Positions 35,555 through 43,722 of a stretch of 53,878 nt of DNA are shown here, piece by piece. The stretch is taken from positions 1 to 53,878 of the forward strand of contig JAMCYS010000030.1 of NCBI GenBank assembly GCA_023473795.1, in the 5' to 3' direction. Both the position numbers and the translations under genes were made by a program. Each line of letters begins with the position of its first letter. Position 1 is the first letter of the stretch. The DNA comes from Chloroflexota bacterium (GTDB lineage: Bacteria > Chloroflexota > UBA6077 > FW602-bin22 > JAMCYS01). The notes under the pieces are model-generated. The model did not search any database, was not told the origin of the DNA, and worked only from the letters and a program-made list of their open reading frames with translations.

Positions 35555-36121
35555 CTACTTGTCCACTCCGTAGAGCAGATACCCCGGCCTGGTCAGGTTC
35601 ATCTCCGACACCCGCACGAAGCCCCCGTCGCCGTGCTGGGCGGCACGGATGGCCCACTTGCTCAGGTTCTGCACCTGCTCCATCGTCTCCAGCTCGGCCA
35701 GCGAGAAGAACCCGGCCTCTACGCTCTCCACCGAGTCCTGGTGTGCCTCGCCCTCGAGCAGCTCCAGGGCGAAGATCACGTAGACGTTGGTGCTGCTGTC
35801 GCCGACCATGTTGCGAAGGCCCAGCACGCGGCGCGCCTTCGCTCGCACGCCGCTTTCCTCCCAGACCTCCCGCTCGACGGCCTGCTCGATCAACTCGTCG
35901 CGTTCGGCGTAGCCGCCCGGTATCTGCCACCAGCCCTTGTAGGGCTCCTGGCCGCGGCGAATGAGCAGGGCCTTATCCTCTCGCAGCACAACCCCGCCTA
36001 CGCCGATGCTGAACTCGCCGAAATGGACGTAGCCACAGCCGGGGCAGACCGGTCGTTCCCGCCCGCCCTCTTGGCGGCTGCCCATAGCCGTCCCACAGCG
36101 GGGACAGAACTTGCTTGCCAT
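35555..36121 (-). CDS. NUDIX hydrolase with zinc ribbon
   Basis: 188 residues. An N-terminal zinc ribbon (Cys6, Cys9, Cys26, Cys29) precedes a Nudix domain. The box is complete from Gly70 (GX5E, Glu76) through Arg84-Glu85 to Glu88-Glu89-Ser-Gly-Val. The layout resembles NADH pyrophosphatase-like and NudC-related proteins, acting on nucleoside diphosphate derivatives, but the NudC-specific motif is not evident. It begins five bases after the end of the Ldh2-type gene, so the two are cotranscribed. Confidence 0.9.
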   Translation of the reverse strand: MASKFCPRCGTAMGSRQEGGRERPVCPGCGYVHFGEFSIGVGGVVLREDKALLIRRGQEPYKGWWQIPGGYAERDELIEQAVEREVWEESGVRAKARRVLGLRNMVGDSSTNVYVIFALELLEGEAHQDSVESVEAGFFSLAELETMEQVQNLSKWAIRAAQHGDGGFVRVSEMNLTRPGYLLYGVDK

Positions 36122-36126
36122 TGGCC

Positions 36127-37170
36127 CTAGATGCCTGCCACCTTGGACACGTCGACGCCGTACTTGGCGCCGGTCGCCAGCAGAGCCTCCCAGGTGGCCT
36201 CGGGAACGCCGATGCCATCCTTTTCCCGCTGGGCCTTGCTGCGCATTTCCGGCTCGCCGGGTATGAGCACCTCCTGGAAACCGGCGGCGGGCTGCACGGC
36301 CTTGATCTCGTCCAGGCGGCCATCCACGGCCGCCGCGAACTCGGCCAGAGGGCGGAAGGCCTCGACGTTGACCGCGAGCATGAAGGTGCCCGTCAGGTTC
36401 CAGTCGCGCCCCACCCGTTCGTTGCCCGCGAGTAACCCGCCCAGGATGTCGGCGATCAGCGCCAGAGAGTAGCCCTTGTGGCCGGCCGCGGGCAGGAGCA
36501 TGCCACCCTTATAGAAGTCGTTGGGATCGGTACTGGGGTTGCCGTCCTTGTCCAGGATGTAGCCCTGCGGCACGGGCGCGCCCTTGGCGATGGCCACCTG
36601 TAGCTTGCCCTCGGCGACGACCGAGGTGGCAAAGTCCACCAGCACCATTTCGTGTTGGCCCGTCGGGATGGCGAAGGAGTAAGGGTTTGTACCGATGATC
36701 CGGCCGGCACCGCCAAAGGGAGTGACGCCGGTGATGGGGGACCGCCAGCCGCCGGTGATTACCATACCCACCATTCCTGCCTCGGCCATCATCCCCGACC
36801 ACTCACCCAACCTGCCGACGTGGTTCTGGTGTACCAGGGTCACCACGGCGACGTTCTGCTCCTTGGCCTTCTTGATGGCAGTCTCGGCCCCTAGTTTGGC
36901 CGTCACCTGACCGAAGTTCCAGTTGCCGTCGACGATGGCGGTAGTCGGGGTCTCCGTCGTGACCTGCGGGCGAGCGGTGGGCACGATCTGTCCCTCGGCG
37001 ATTTGCTGGCAATAGCGGGGGATGCGCAACACGCCGTGCGAGTCGTGGCCCATTAGGTTCGCGCTCACTAGAGAATGGGCGACGAGCTCCGCCACGTCCT
37101 GAGGCGTGCCCGTGCCCTGGAAGATGGCGCTCGCCACCTTCTCCAACTGCTCGGCTTTGAACTGCAACAT
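36127..37170 (-). CDS. Malate/L-lactate dehydrogenase family oxidoreductase (Ldh2)
   Basis: 347 residues of the type-2 malate/lactate dehydrogenase family, NAD(P)-dependent enzymes with a non-Rossmann fold that also includes ureidoglycolate, sulfolactate and 2,3-diketogulonate-type reductases. Characteristic stretches: DSHGVLRIPRY, HVGRLGEWS, GTNPYSFAIPT and GGMLLPAAGHKGYSLALI. It is the first gene of the minus-strand group with NUDIX and aldolase genes, consistent with breakdown of a hydroxy- or keto-acid. The exact substrate is not readable. Confidence 0.88.
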   Translation of the reverse strand: MLQFKAEQLEKVASAIFQGTGTPQDVAELVAHSLVSANLMGHDSHGVLRIPRYCQQIAEGQIVPTARPQVTTETPTTAIVDGNWNFGQVTAKLGAETAIKKAKEQNVAVVTLVHQNHVGRLGEWSGMMAEAGMVGMVITGGWRSPITGVTPFGGAGRIIGTNPYSFAIPTGQHEMVLVDFATSVVAEGKLQVAIAKGAPVPQGYILDKDGNPSTDPNDFYKGGMLLPAAGHKGYSLALIADILGGLLAGNERVGRDWNLTGTFMLAVNVEAFRPLAEFAAAVDGRLDEIKAVQPAAGFQEVLIPGEPEMRSKAQREKDGIGVPEATWEALLATGAKYGVDVSKVAGI

Positions 37171-37240
37171 TGGCTAGTAACGACCTCCGTATCTACTCAA
37201 GCGCTAGTTGGCCCTGGCGGCGCGGCCGGCAGCAAGACGG

Positions 37241-37394
37241 CTGAAACGTTTGGTGTGAAGTTGGGGCAATAGGTCGTAGCGCGGGGCCTCGTGCCCCGCG
37301 GCGTGGCCTTCTGTCGGACCACGCGGGACATGGCCCGCGCGCTACGGCCAGAACGCTCCTATCCCTGCCCTACAGGGCTTACTCACACCAAAAC
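37241..37394. repeat. MITE-like inverted-repeat element, copy 2
   Basis: It begins with the same 17-mer as copy 1 (CTGAAACGTTTGGTGTG) and ends in an imperfect inverse (CACACCAAAAC, 37384-37394). Interior segments match copy 1 but inverted: GGTCGTAGCGCGGGGCC (37272-37288) is the exact complement of the right arm of copy 1, and 37325-37348 matches its left arm at 22 of 24 bases. It lies in the 421-base gap between the Ldh2-type gene and iolB; the rest of that gap holds the iolB promoter. Confidence 0.82.
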
Positions 37395-37516
37395 ACTTCG
37401 GCCGGGGGCAGCAGGAACCGGCTCGCCGTGGTTGGGCAGACTGCGGCAGCGTACCATCGGGCGGTTTGTCTGTCAACCAATCCGCCCGCTCGCAGCCTCT
37501 CCGGGCGACCGCCATC

Positions 37517-37545
37517 TTGACGCCGCCTCCGGCCGATGCCATAAT
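37517..37545 (+). promoter_or_regulatory. Promoter of the IolB-like gene
   Basis: TTGACG (37517-37522), 17 bases, CATAAT (37540-37545), with the ATG 47 bases downstream. Confidence 0.7.
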
Positions 37546-37591
37546 CGGCCCGCCGCCAGGGCGGGCGGCGTCAGGAAGGAGGAGGCGTTTG

Positions 37592-38428
37592 ATGGTGCAG
37601 GAGATGTTCAAGGTGCCGGCGGGCGCCGGCTACGTGCCCGTGGTGGGCGAGGCCAACGCGGCCTTGCGACACCTGTCCTTCGACTGTCTTCGTTTGTCTG
37701 CCGGCCAATTCTGGTCTGGCGAGAGCGGCGACGAGGAGGTCGCGCTGGTCACGGTCGGCGGCAAGTTCTCGCTCAAGGTCGAGGGCCGGCACGCCGCGGA
37801 CTGGTCGAGCATCGGCGGCCGGGCCAACGTCTTCGCCGGCAATCCGGCCGCGGCCTGCGTTCCCCGTCGCTCGGCCTACAAAGTGGGGGCCCTGTCGAAT
37901 TGCGAAATCGCCGTCTTCAAGGCCAAGACCGACGCCGACGCCGAGCCGGCGCTGGTGAACCCGGATGAGGTCGGCATTACGAACTCAGGCACGGCCAATT
38001 GGCGGCGCGACGTCAGACTGATCTTTCCTCCGGGCAGCGGCAAGACGACTAGGTTGATCATCGGCGAGACGCTGAACCCGCCCGGCAACTGGTCCGGCGT
38101 GCCGCCCCACAAGCACGACGCGCTGACGGGCGAGGAGTTCCCTCTGGAAGAGGTCTACTACTTCCGCACCCTGCCGTCGGACGGTTTCGGCGTGCAGCTC
38201 TTCTTCGGGGGCAAGGAAGCGGAGGCAGCGCACTTCATTTACGACAATACCGCCGCCGTCTTCCGCAGCGGCTATCACACCACGGGCGCCTTACCGGGCG
38301 TGCAGGTCTCGTATCTGTGGGCGCTGGCCGGCAGCGAACGCACCTACAAGATCACCACGGACCCGCGCTTCCGCTGGCTCGCCAACGCGGAGCCGGTGCT
38401 GAGGGAGAGTCAGAAGTACTACCGTTAG
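37592..38428 (+). CDS. iolB: 5-deoxy-glucuronate isomerase family protein (IolB-like)
   Basis: 278 residues from ATG 37592 (AAGGAGGAGG upstream). It is a bicupin of the IolB/KduI group; the metal region reads NWSGVPPHKHD followed by LEEVYYFR, as in IolB, which isomerises 5-deoxyglucuronate in myo-inositol breakdown. None of the other inositol genes is clearly present, although two acetolactate-synthase-like TPP enzymes (relatives of IolD) and an IolE/IolI-like barrel lie within 22 kb. It may act on another uronate. It is a single gene with its own promoter and a long hairpin behind it. Confidence 0.83.
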   Translation: MVQEMFKVPAGAGYVPVVGEANAALRHLSFDCLRLSAGQFWSGESGDEEVALVTVGGKFSLKVEGRHAADWSSIGGRANVFAGNPAAACVPRRSAYKVGALSNCEIAVFKAKTDADAEPALVNPDEVGITNSGTANWRRDVRLIFPPGSGKTTRLIIGETLNPPGNWSGVPPHKHDALTGEEFPLEEVYYFRTLPSDGFGVQLFFGGKEAEAAHFIYDNTAAVFRSGYHTTGALPGVQVSYLWALAGSERTYKITTDPRFRWLANAEPVLRESQKYYR

Positions 38429-38441
38429 GCGAGACCCGGCA

Positions 38442-38494
38442 GCCAATGCCAGAACGGGCGCTAGCATCAAGCTAGCGCCCGTTCTGGCATTGGC
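38442..38494. terminator. 24-bp perfect-stem hairpin between convergent genes
   Basis: A 24-bp perfect stem (38442-38465 with 38471-38494) and a 5-nt loop, ATCAA. It separates iolB (stop 38428) from the convergent membrane-protein gene (stop 38558). The stem is unusually long and has no T-run on either side, so it may be a bidirectional terminator or a small palindromic repeat. Confidence 0.75.
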
Positions 38495-38557
38495 CGTGGT
38501 GCCACTGGGTAGTGGCGCCTCCGGGGGAGCCTCGGCTAAGCCCTGATGGGCTAGGCC

Positions 38558-39193
38558 TTAGCGATTGTTCGCGTTCGGCTCCCTCACCATGCCGACGAGT
38601 CCGCCGACCAGAGCGGCGATCCAAGCCAGGGCGAGACCAATGAATGTGCCCCAGGCGGTCCCGACGCCGGCGTTGGCAGCCGTGCTTGGTGACAGGCTAT
38701 TCGCCGGCGAAGCCAGGCTGCCGAACAGGCTCGCCACGCCAGAGAGCCCTGCCAGGCCCAGCGCCGCGACGAGCAGTAGGAACAACATCGAGAAGGCCCA
38801 GACCACCGTGCTGTTGATCACGGCCGTCAGAGTTGAGCTCATCGGCAGTGCGCGCACGGCGATCCAACCGCCGACGAAGAACGACACGATCACGATGATC
38901 GCGCCCCAGACTGCGCCAGCGGTCGTGCTGGTGGCCGCGTTCGCGGCCGCGCCGTTGGCACTGGTGACCGTCGTCAGACCAACGGCCAGACCAAGCGCCC
39001 CGAGCAATAGCAGTATGCCGAAAGTGGAAGCGAAGCCCGCCAAGATCGGCCCCCAGCGCACCAGGTCGCCGAAGCCCACCGTCCTGACGTCTCGCACTTC
39101 GGCAGCGTAGTACGGCCGCTCAGTCGGATCGTTGACGTCGCGGTTCATCCCCTTATCGGGGTCGTTAGGCCGCGGAGTCATGGGGTCTTGCAC
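38558..39193 (-). CDS. Membrane protein of unknown function
   Basis: 211 residues from GTG 39193 (GGAGGGG about 9 bases upstream). A hydrophilic N-terminus (about 1-45, Asp/Pro-rich) is followed by four hydrophobic helices (about 46-72, 90-113, 120-150, 175-200) with Ala/Gly/Ser-rich loops. It resembles small predicted membrane proteins (YrzE-like TIGR families) seen in many bacteria. No catalytic residues are evident. It is a single gene, convergent with iolB. Confidence 0.75.
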   Translation of the reverse strand: MQDPMTPRPNDPDKGMNRDVNDPTERPYYAAEVRDVRTVGFGDLVRWGPILAGFASTFGILLLLGALGLAVGLTTVTSANGAAANAATSTTAGAVWGAIIVIVSFFVGGWIAVRALPMSSTLTAVINSTVVWAFSMLFLLLVAALGLAGLSGVASLFGSLASPANSLSPSTAANAGVGTAWGTFIGLALAWIAALVGGLVGMVREPNANNR

Positions 39194-39345
39194 TATACAT
39201 CCCCCTCCTTCCCATTCTGGGCCCCGTCTGGAGCCCTAGGAATCTGATTGCCGGGCGCCGTGGTCGCTCCACGGCGCTGCACTGCGAGGCGGCACATTCT
39301 GTGCCATTTGCGCCTTCTCGCTCGCCCGCTGCCCGGGGGACGGCG

Positions 39346-39375
39346 TTGACGGACAGGCTTAGGCGGATGTACGAT
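39346..39375 (+). promoter_or_regulatory. Promoter of the molybdopterin oxidoreductase gene
   Basis: TTGACG (39346-39351), 18 bases, TACGAT (39370-39375), about 25 bases before the TTG start. Confidence 0.65.
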
Positions 39376-39399
39376 GCGCAGTCACAAGGAGGTGCCGCC

Positions 39400-41487
39400 T
39401 TGCCTTCGCCGAAACCCGAGCCGCTGGTCCGCCGGTCTGTCTGCCCGCACGATTGCCCCGACACCTGCGGCATGCTGGCCCTGCTCGATCCCTCCGACGA
39501 GCGCTTGCTCGGCGTCCGAGGCGACCCCGCCCACCCGCTAACCCGTGGCAAGCTGTGCGCCAAGGTCAATCGCTACCACGAGCGTGTCTACAGCCCAGAC
39601 CGCGTCCTGCATCCTCTGCGGCGCGTCGGCCCCAAGGGAGCGGGCCGGTTCGAGCGCCTTGGTTGGGATGAGGCGCTGGACGTCATCGCCGCCCGAATAG
39701 CATCCGTTCAGGGTGAGTTCGGTGAGGAGGCCGTGCTGCCGTACAGCTACGGCGGCACGATGGGCGTGGTGAACCATGCCAGCATGGATCGCCGTTTCTT
39801 CTACAAGTTGGGCGCCTCGCAGCTCGAGCGCACCGTCTGCTCGGCGGCGGCGGGGGTTGGTCTCAGCTATACCCTTGGCGGCTCGTTCGGAGCAGACCCC
39901 GAGACGGTCCCCGAGGCCAAGCTGGTGATCGCCTGGGGCATCAACGTCGTGACGACCAACCTACACCAGATGCCTCTTATCCAGGCGGCGCGGCGCCACG
40001 GTGCCGCTTTCGTCCACGTCGACGTGCACCGCAACCGGACCGCCAATCTGGCCGACCACTTCGTGCAGCTCTACCCGGGCACGGACGCGGCCCTCGCTTT
40101 GGGGCTGATGCGCGTCATCGTGGACGACGGCCTGCACGACGCCCAGTACATCGAGCGCCATACCGAGGGCTTCGCGTCTCTGCGGCAGCGACTATCCGAG
40201 TACCCGCCCGAGCGCGTGGCCGAGATCACGGGCGTGCCCGCGGACACCATCCGCTGGCTGGCACGCCTCTACGCCACGACGCAGCCGGCTTTCATCCGGC
40301 TGGGCAATGGACTGCAGCACCACTCCAACGGCGGCATGGCCATCCGCACCATCGCCTGCTTGCCGGCCCTCGTGGGTAGTTACGGCCAGCCGGGTGGCGG
40401 TCTGGTCAAGAGCAACAGTGGCTACTTCGCCCTGAACACGGACGCCGTGGAACGCCCCGACCTGCTGGCCGGCCGGCGGCCTCGGCCAGTAAGCATGAAC
40501 CAGGTGGGCGAGGCGCTGCTGCGGGCCGACCCGCCGGTGAAGCTGCTCTACGTCTATAACAGCAATCCGGCCGCCATCGCCCCTGCCCAAGCCAAGGTGT
40601 TGGCCGGCCTGCGACGCGAGGACCTCTTCACGGTCGTGCACGAGCAGCTGCTGACCGATACGGCCGCCTACGCCGACATCGTTCTGCCGGCGACCACTTC
40701 TCTCGAGCATCTCGACCTCTACAAGTCGTATTGGCATCTTTACCTGCAGCTGGCGGAGCCTGTGCTCGCCCCCCCGGGCGAGAGCAAGCCCAACATTGAG
40801 GTCTTCAGCCTGTTGGCACGGCAGTTAGGCTTCCCCGAGGATTGCTTCCGCGACCGGGCGGAGGAGATCATTAGCCAGGCCCTGGACTACCCGAGTCCCT
40901 ACCTCGCCGGCATCACTTGGCAGCGCCTGCGGCAGGAGAAGATCGTGCGCCTCAACCTGCCGGCGCGGCCGCACGTTGCCTTCGCCGACGGCGTGTTTCC
41001 CACGCCCTCCGGCAAGGTGGAACTGTTCTCCCAGCGCATGCAGGCGGATGGCTACGACCCCTTGCCGCGCTACGACCCGCCTGCCGAGGGCCACGACTCG
41101 CCGGATGTTCACCTGCGCTCGCGCTTTCCCCTGACCCTGGTAACCCCGCCGGCCCATCATTTCCTCAACAGTACCTTTGCCAACTTGCCCGAGCCCTTGC
41201 GGCACGAGCGGCGGCCGACCGTGGAGATGCATCCGCGGGACGCGTCTCCACGCGGCATCTGCGAGGGGGACCCGGTGCGGGTGTGGAACGACCGGGGGGC
41301 CAGCATCGTCTTCGCGGCGGTGCGGGAGACCGTCCTGCCTGGCGTGGTGGTGGGCACCGGCGTCTGGTGGCCACGCCATTCGCCCGACGGCACGAACCTG
41401 AACCAGACGACGCCCGACCGGCTGGCCGACATGGGGCGCGGCGCAACTTTCTTCTCCAATTTGGTGGAGGTAGAGAAGGCTGACTGA
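39400..41487 (+). CDS. Molybdopterin-dependent oxidoreductase (DMSO-reductase family)
   Basis: 695 residues from TTG 39400, set by AAGGAGG seven bases upstream. The N-terminal 4Fe-4S site has Cys15, Cys19, Cys23 and Cys53 (CPHDCPDTC...KLCAKV). The bis-MGD-binding domains follow, and the C-terminal molydopterin dinucleotide-binding domain spans about 570-690. The region expected to supply the metal ligand reads TVCSAAAG (Cys147/Ser148). There is no signal peptide and no adjacent electron-transfer or anchor subunit, so it is probably a soluble cytoplasmic enzyme of uncharacterised substrate, like many BisC-related proteins. Confidence 0.9.
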   Translation: MPSPKPEPLVRRSVCPHDCPDTCGMLALLDPSDERLLGVRGDPAHPLTRGKLCAKVNRYHERVYSPDRVLHPLRRVGPKGAGRFERLGWDEALDVIAARIASVQGEFGEEAVLPYSYGGTMGVVNHASMDRRFFYKLGASQLERTVCSAAAGVGLSYTLGGSFGADPETVPEAKLVIAWGINVVTTNLHQMPLIQAARRHGAAFVHVDVHRNRTANLADHFVQLYPGTDAALALGLMRVIVDDGLHDAQYIERHTEGFASLRQRLSEYPPERVAEITGVPADTIRWLARLYATTQPAFIRLGNGLQHHSNGGMAIRTIACLPALVGSYGQPGGGLVKSNSGYFALNTDAVERPDLLAGRRPRPVSMNQVGEALLRADPPVKLLYVYNSNPAAIAPAQAKVLAGLRREDLFTVVHEQLLTDTAAYADIVLPATTSLEHLDLYKSYWHLYLQLAEPVLAPPGESKPNIEVFSLLARQLGFPEDCFRDRAEEIISQALDYPSPYLAGITWQRLRQEKIVRLNLPARPHVAFADGVFPTPSGKVELFSQRMQADGYDPLPRYDPPAEGHDSPDVHLRSRFPLTLVTPPAHHFLNSTFANLPEPLRHERRPTVEMHPRDASPRGICEGDPVRVWNDRGASIVFAAVRETVLPGVVVGTGVWWPRHSPDGTNLNQTTPDRLADMGRGATFFSNLVEVEKAD

Positions 41488-41941
41488 CCTGCCTGAGGTT
41501 CAAGCAATCTGGCGTGCCCTGGCGGAGACGCCAGTCGTCGTCGGCGCAGAGGACCTGCTTCTGGTTGCGCTGCCGCTCGAGGCCGTCGCTCGTGCGGCGA
41601 CTGCCCTGACCGGCGCCACCGGTTTTGTCTCCTTGACGGTCGACGACCGGGAGGCCACCCTGGTGTTACCGGCTCTCGCTTGGCAAACGATGGCAGAGCG
41701 CTTCGCCAGTGCCACCGTCGCCGGCCCCTATCGTCTGGTCACCTTCGACCTGCCCCTCGACCTGGGCCTGGTAGGTTTCTTGGCGGCGGTTGCCCGCGCT
41801 CTGGCTGAACGGAGTCTACCCCTTTATGCCCTCTCGGCCTTCTCTCGTGACCATCTGCTAGTCCGCTCCGCCGACGCCCCGGCGGCCGCCGGCGCGCTGG
41901 CGGAACTGCGGCGGCGGGCCCGTCGAGTCTGCTCCATCTAG
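41480..41941 (+). CDS. ACT-domain protein, start probably non-canonical
   Basis: Coding similarity to the stand-alone ACT_7-type proteins (COG3603) runs from near 41489 to 41941: FVSLTVDDREATLVLP, then GPYRLVTFDLPLDLGLVGFLAAVARALAERSLPLYALSAFSRDHLLV (read in parts). The frame is open from 41474 but has no ATG, GTG or TTG before 41633. With GGAGG at 41466-41470, CTG 41480 is a candidate start overlapping the end of the oxidoreductase gene. TTG 41633 would remove a third of the domain. Members bind small ligands, probably amino acids. Confidence 0.7.
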   Translation: MTDLPEVQAIWRALAETPVVVGAEDLLLVALPLEAVARAATALTGATGFVSLTVDDREATLVLPALAWQTMAERFASATVAGPYRLVTFDLPLDLGLVGFLAAVARALAERSLPLYALSAFSRDHLLVRSADAPAAAGALAELRRRARRVCSI

Positions 41942-41959
41942 AGAGGCTAGACGGGGGGT

Positions 41960-43153
41960 CTACCTTGGCCAGAGGCGAGCGCCGCTGGCCTGCTCGAACA
42001 GGTAAACGTGCTGGAAATTGATGCTGGCGCCCACCACGAAGCCGGGCCGTAGGATCTGCTCGCGCGGCGCCTGCGCCTGGCAATTGCTGCCGGCGACCGT
42101 CAGATGGACGAGCTGGTAGCGTTCTGAGGGCAGCACTTCCACCACGTCCACCGTGCCTCGCAGGCCGTGCCCGTCCGTGGGCTTGACCAGCGTCACGTCC
42201 TTGCCCCGCACTCCCAGGGCCAGCTGTGCCCCCTGCCGGGCGACGCTGGCCACGTGCCCGGGCAGCTCGACCGAGACGCCACTCTGCAGCTGAAGCTGGT
42301 TGCCGTCCAGGCGGCCGTTGAAGAACGACATCGGCTCGATGCCGAGAAAACCGGCCACGAACAAGTTCTCCGGCCGTTCATAGAGCTGGTTGTAGCTGCC
42401 GATCTGCTCGATTCGCCCATCGCGCATCACGGCAATGCGGTCTCCCAGGGCCAAAGCCTCCGTCTGATCGTGCGTGACGTAAAGGCTGGTGATTCGGAAA
42501 CGGCTCAGCAGCCGCTTGATGACCACACGCGTTTGCACCCGCACCTTGGCGTCCACATTGGATAGCGGCTCGTCGAAGAGAAACGCCGAAGGGTCGCGCG
42601 TGATGCAACGGCCGATGGCCACTCGCTGCTGCTGGCCGGGGGAGAGTTTGGGTGGCTTCTTGGCCAGGAGCTGCTCGAAACCTACGCCCAGCATCTCCGC
42701 CGTCACGCGCACGCGTTCCTCGATCTCTGCCTGCCGGTGGTGCATCCGCAGGTAGAAGGAGACGTTCTCCTTGCCGGTCATGTGGGGGTAGAGGGCGTAG
42801 TTCTGGAAGACAATGCCGATTCTCCGGGCCGCGGGCGGTAGTCCGGTCACGTCCTCGTCGTCGAAGTAGACCCGACCGCTGTCCGGGCCCTCCAACCCGG
42901 CGACTACCCGCAGCAGGGTCGTCTTGCCGCAGCCGGAAGGCCCGACGACGCTCACGGTCTCGCCTTGCCCCACCCACAGGTTGACACCGTCCAGGGCGCG
43001 CACGGGCTGCTCGGTCTTGAGGCCGGCAGTGGCCGCGGCGAGGCCGCCGCTGAACAGATGGCCGAACCAGGCCATGCCGCGCGGATTGCTCAAGCCGCCC
43101 TTGGGGCGGTCGGTGAAGGTGCGGCTGATATCATCCAGGCGGATGCTGGCCAA
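41960..43153 (-). CDS. ABC transporter ATPase, MalK/UgpC-like, orphan
   Basis: 397 residues from TTG 43153. Walker [10 protein letters not shown] (71-79), signature LSPGQQQ (Pro for the usual second Gly of LSGGQ), Walker [14 protein letters not shown], switch His in YVTHD, and a C-terminal TOBE/OB domain (about 285-395) as in sugar importers. Walker A lies about 30 residues later than in MalK because of an insertion at about 15-48. No permease or binding-protein gene is in the window, so it probably energises transporters encoded elsewhere. It is 22 bases after the zinc-ribbon gene. Confidence 0.88.
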   Translation of the reverse strand: MASIRLDDISRTFTDRPKGGLSNPRGMAWFGHLFSGGLAAATAGLKTEQPVRALDGVNLWVGQGETVSVVGPSGCGKTTLLRVVAGLEGPDSGRVYFDDEDVTGLPPAARRIGIVFQNYALYPHMTGKENVSFYLRMHHRQAEIEERVRVTAEMLGVGFEQLLAKKPPKLSPGQQQRVAIGRCITRDPSAFLFDEPLSNVDAKVRVQTRVVIKRLLSRFRITSLYVTHDQTEALALGDRIAVMRDGRIEQIGSYNQLYERPENLFVAGFLGIEPMSFFNGRLDGNQLQLQSGVSVELPGHVASVARQGAQLALGVRGKDVTLVKPTDGHGLRGTVDVVEVLPSERYQLVHLTVAGSNCQAQAPREQILRPGFVVGASINFQHVYLFEQASGARLWPR

Positions 43154-43175
43154 TTACGCCTCTTGGAAATGGATG

Positions 43176-43412
43176 TCAATCTTCGTACCAGCGCCTGGCC
43201 TTGACGCTGGGGGTTTGCCTGGCAGGTCGGCGGCGGGAGCCGCTGGTCTGAGGCGATTCCTCCATTAGTGATAGCCGGCTGTGGCAAGCGAGGCAGATCG
43301 TGTCGTTCTCTTCCTCGCCGTGCCACTCGCCCACGCCTATGGGTTGATGGCAAACACTACAGAAAACGTCGGCCCAGTCGCCGTCATACGCCTCGGACGT
43401 TCGTCGATTCAT
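43176..43412 (-). CDS. Small zinc-ribbon protein
   Basis: 78 residues from ATG 43412 (AGGAGG upstream with a good gap). Two CxxC pairs, Cys18/Cys21 and Cys40/Cys43, form a likely zinc ribbon in an acidic N-terminal half. The C-terminal tail is Arg/Ser/Pro-rich and basic. It is probably nucleic-acid or protein binding. It lies immediately upstream of the ABC ATPase gene on the same strand. Function is unknown. Confidence 0.7.
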   Translation of the reverse strand: MNRRTSEAYDGDWADVFCSVCHQPIGVGEWHGEEENDTICLACHSRLSLMEESPQTSGSRRRPARQTPSVKARRWYED

Positions 43413-43722
43413 CGGGATACCTCCTGGCAACCATCGTCGTCCAGCCTGGTTTCCGAATCGTCAGCCGCCCCTTGCCCGTTCTCCCCGCGCTCGCGGTTGG
43501 CCACGTGGCTCTTTACCATCATAGCACGTTCGGCCAGGCAACTGCCGATGGCGAGGAACTGGGACTCGACTCCCGGCCGTGGTGCCGGTCCGGTGCAAGG
43601 CTGTTGCTCTCTGTGGTAGACTGAAAACAGAGGTGGTGCCGAAGTGCCGCTTCCTTCCGGCGTAGGGCGACGAACCGTTTGCCCACTTCCGCCCGCGAGG
43701 GTCACCTAGGGGGTGAGCCGTT
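43413..43722. other. Divergent intergenic region upstream of kor operon
   Basis: 310 bases between the zinc-ribbon gene (minus) and korA (plus). A minus-strand -10-like TATGAT lies at 43518-43523 and a plus-strand TAGACT at 43617-43622, both with poor -35 boxes. No gene is seen. A GGGGGTGA sequence precedes the korA ATG. Confidence 0.45.
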
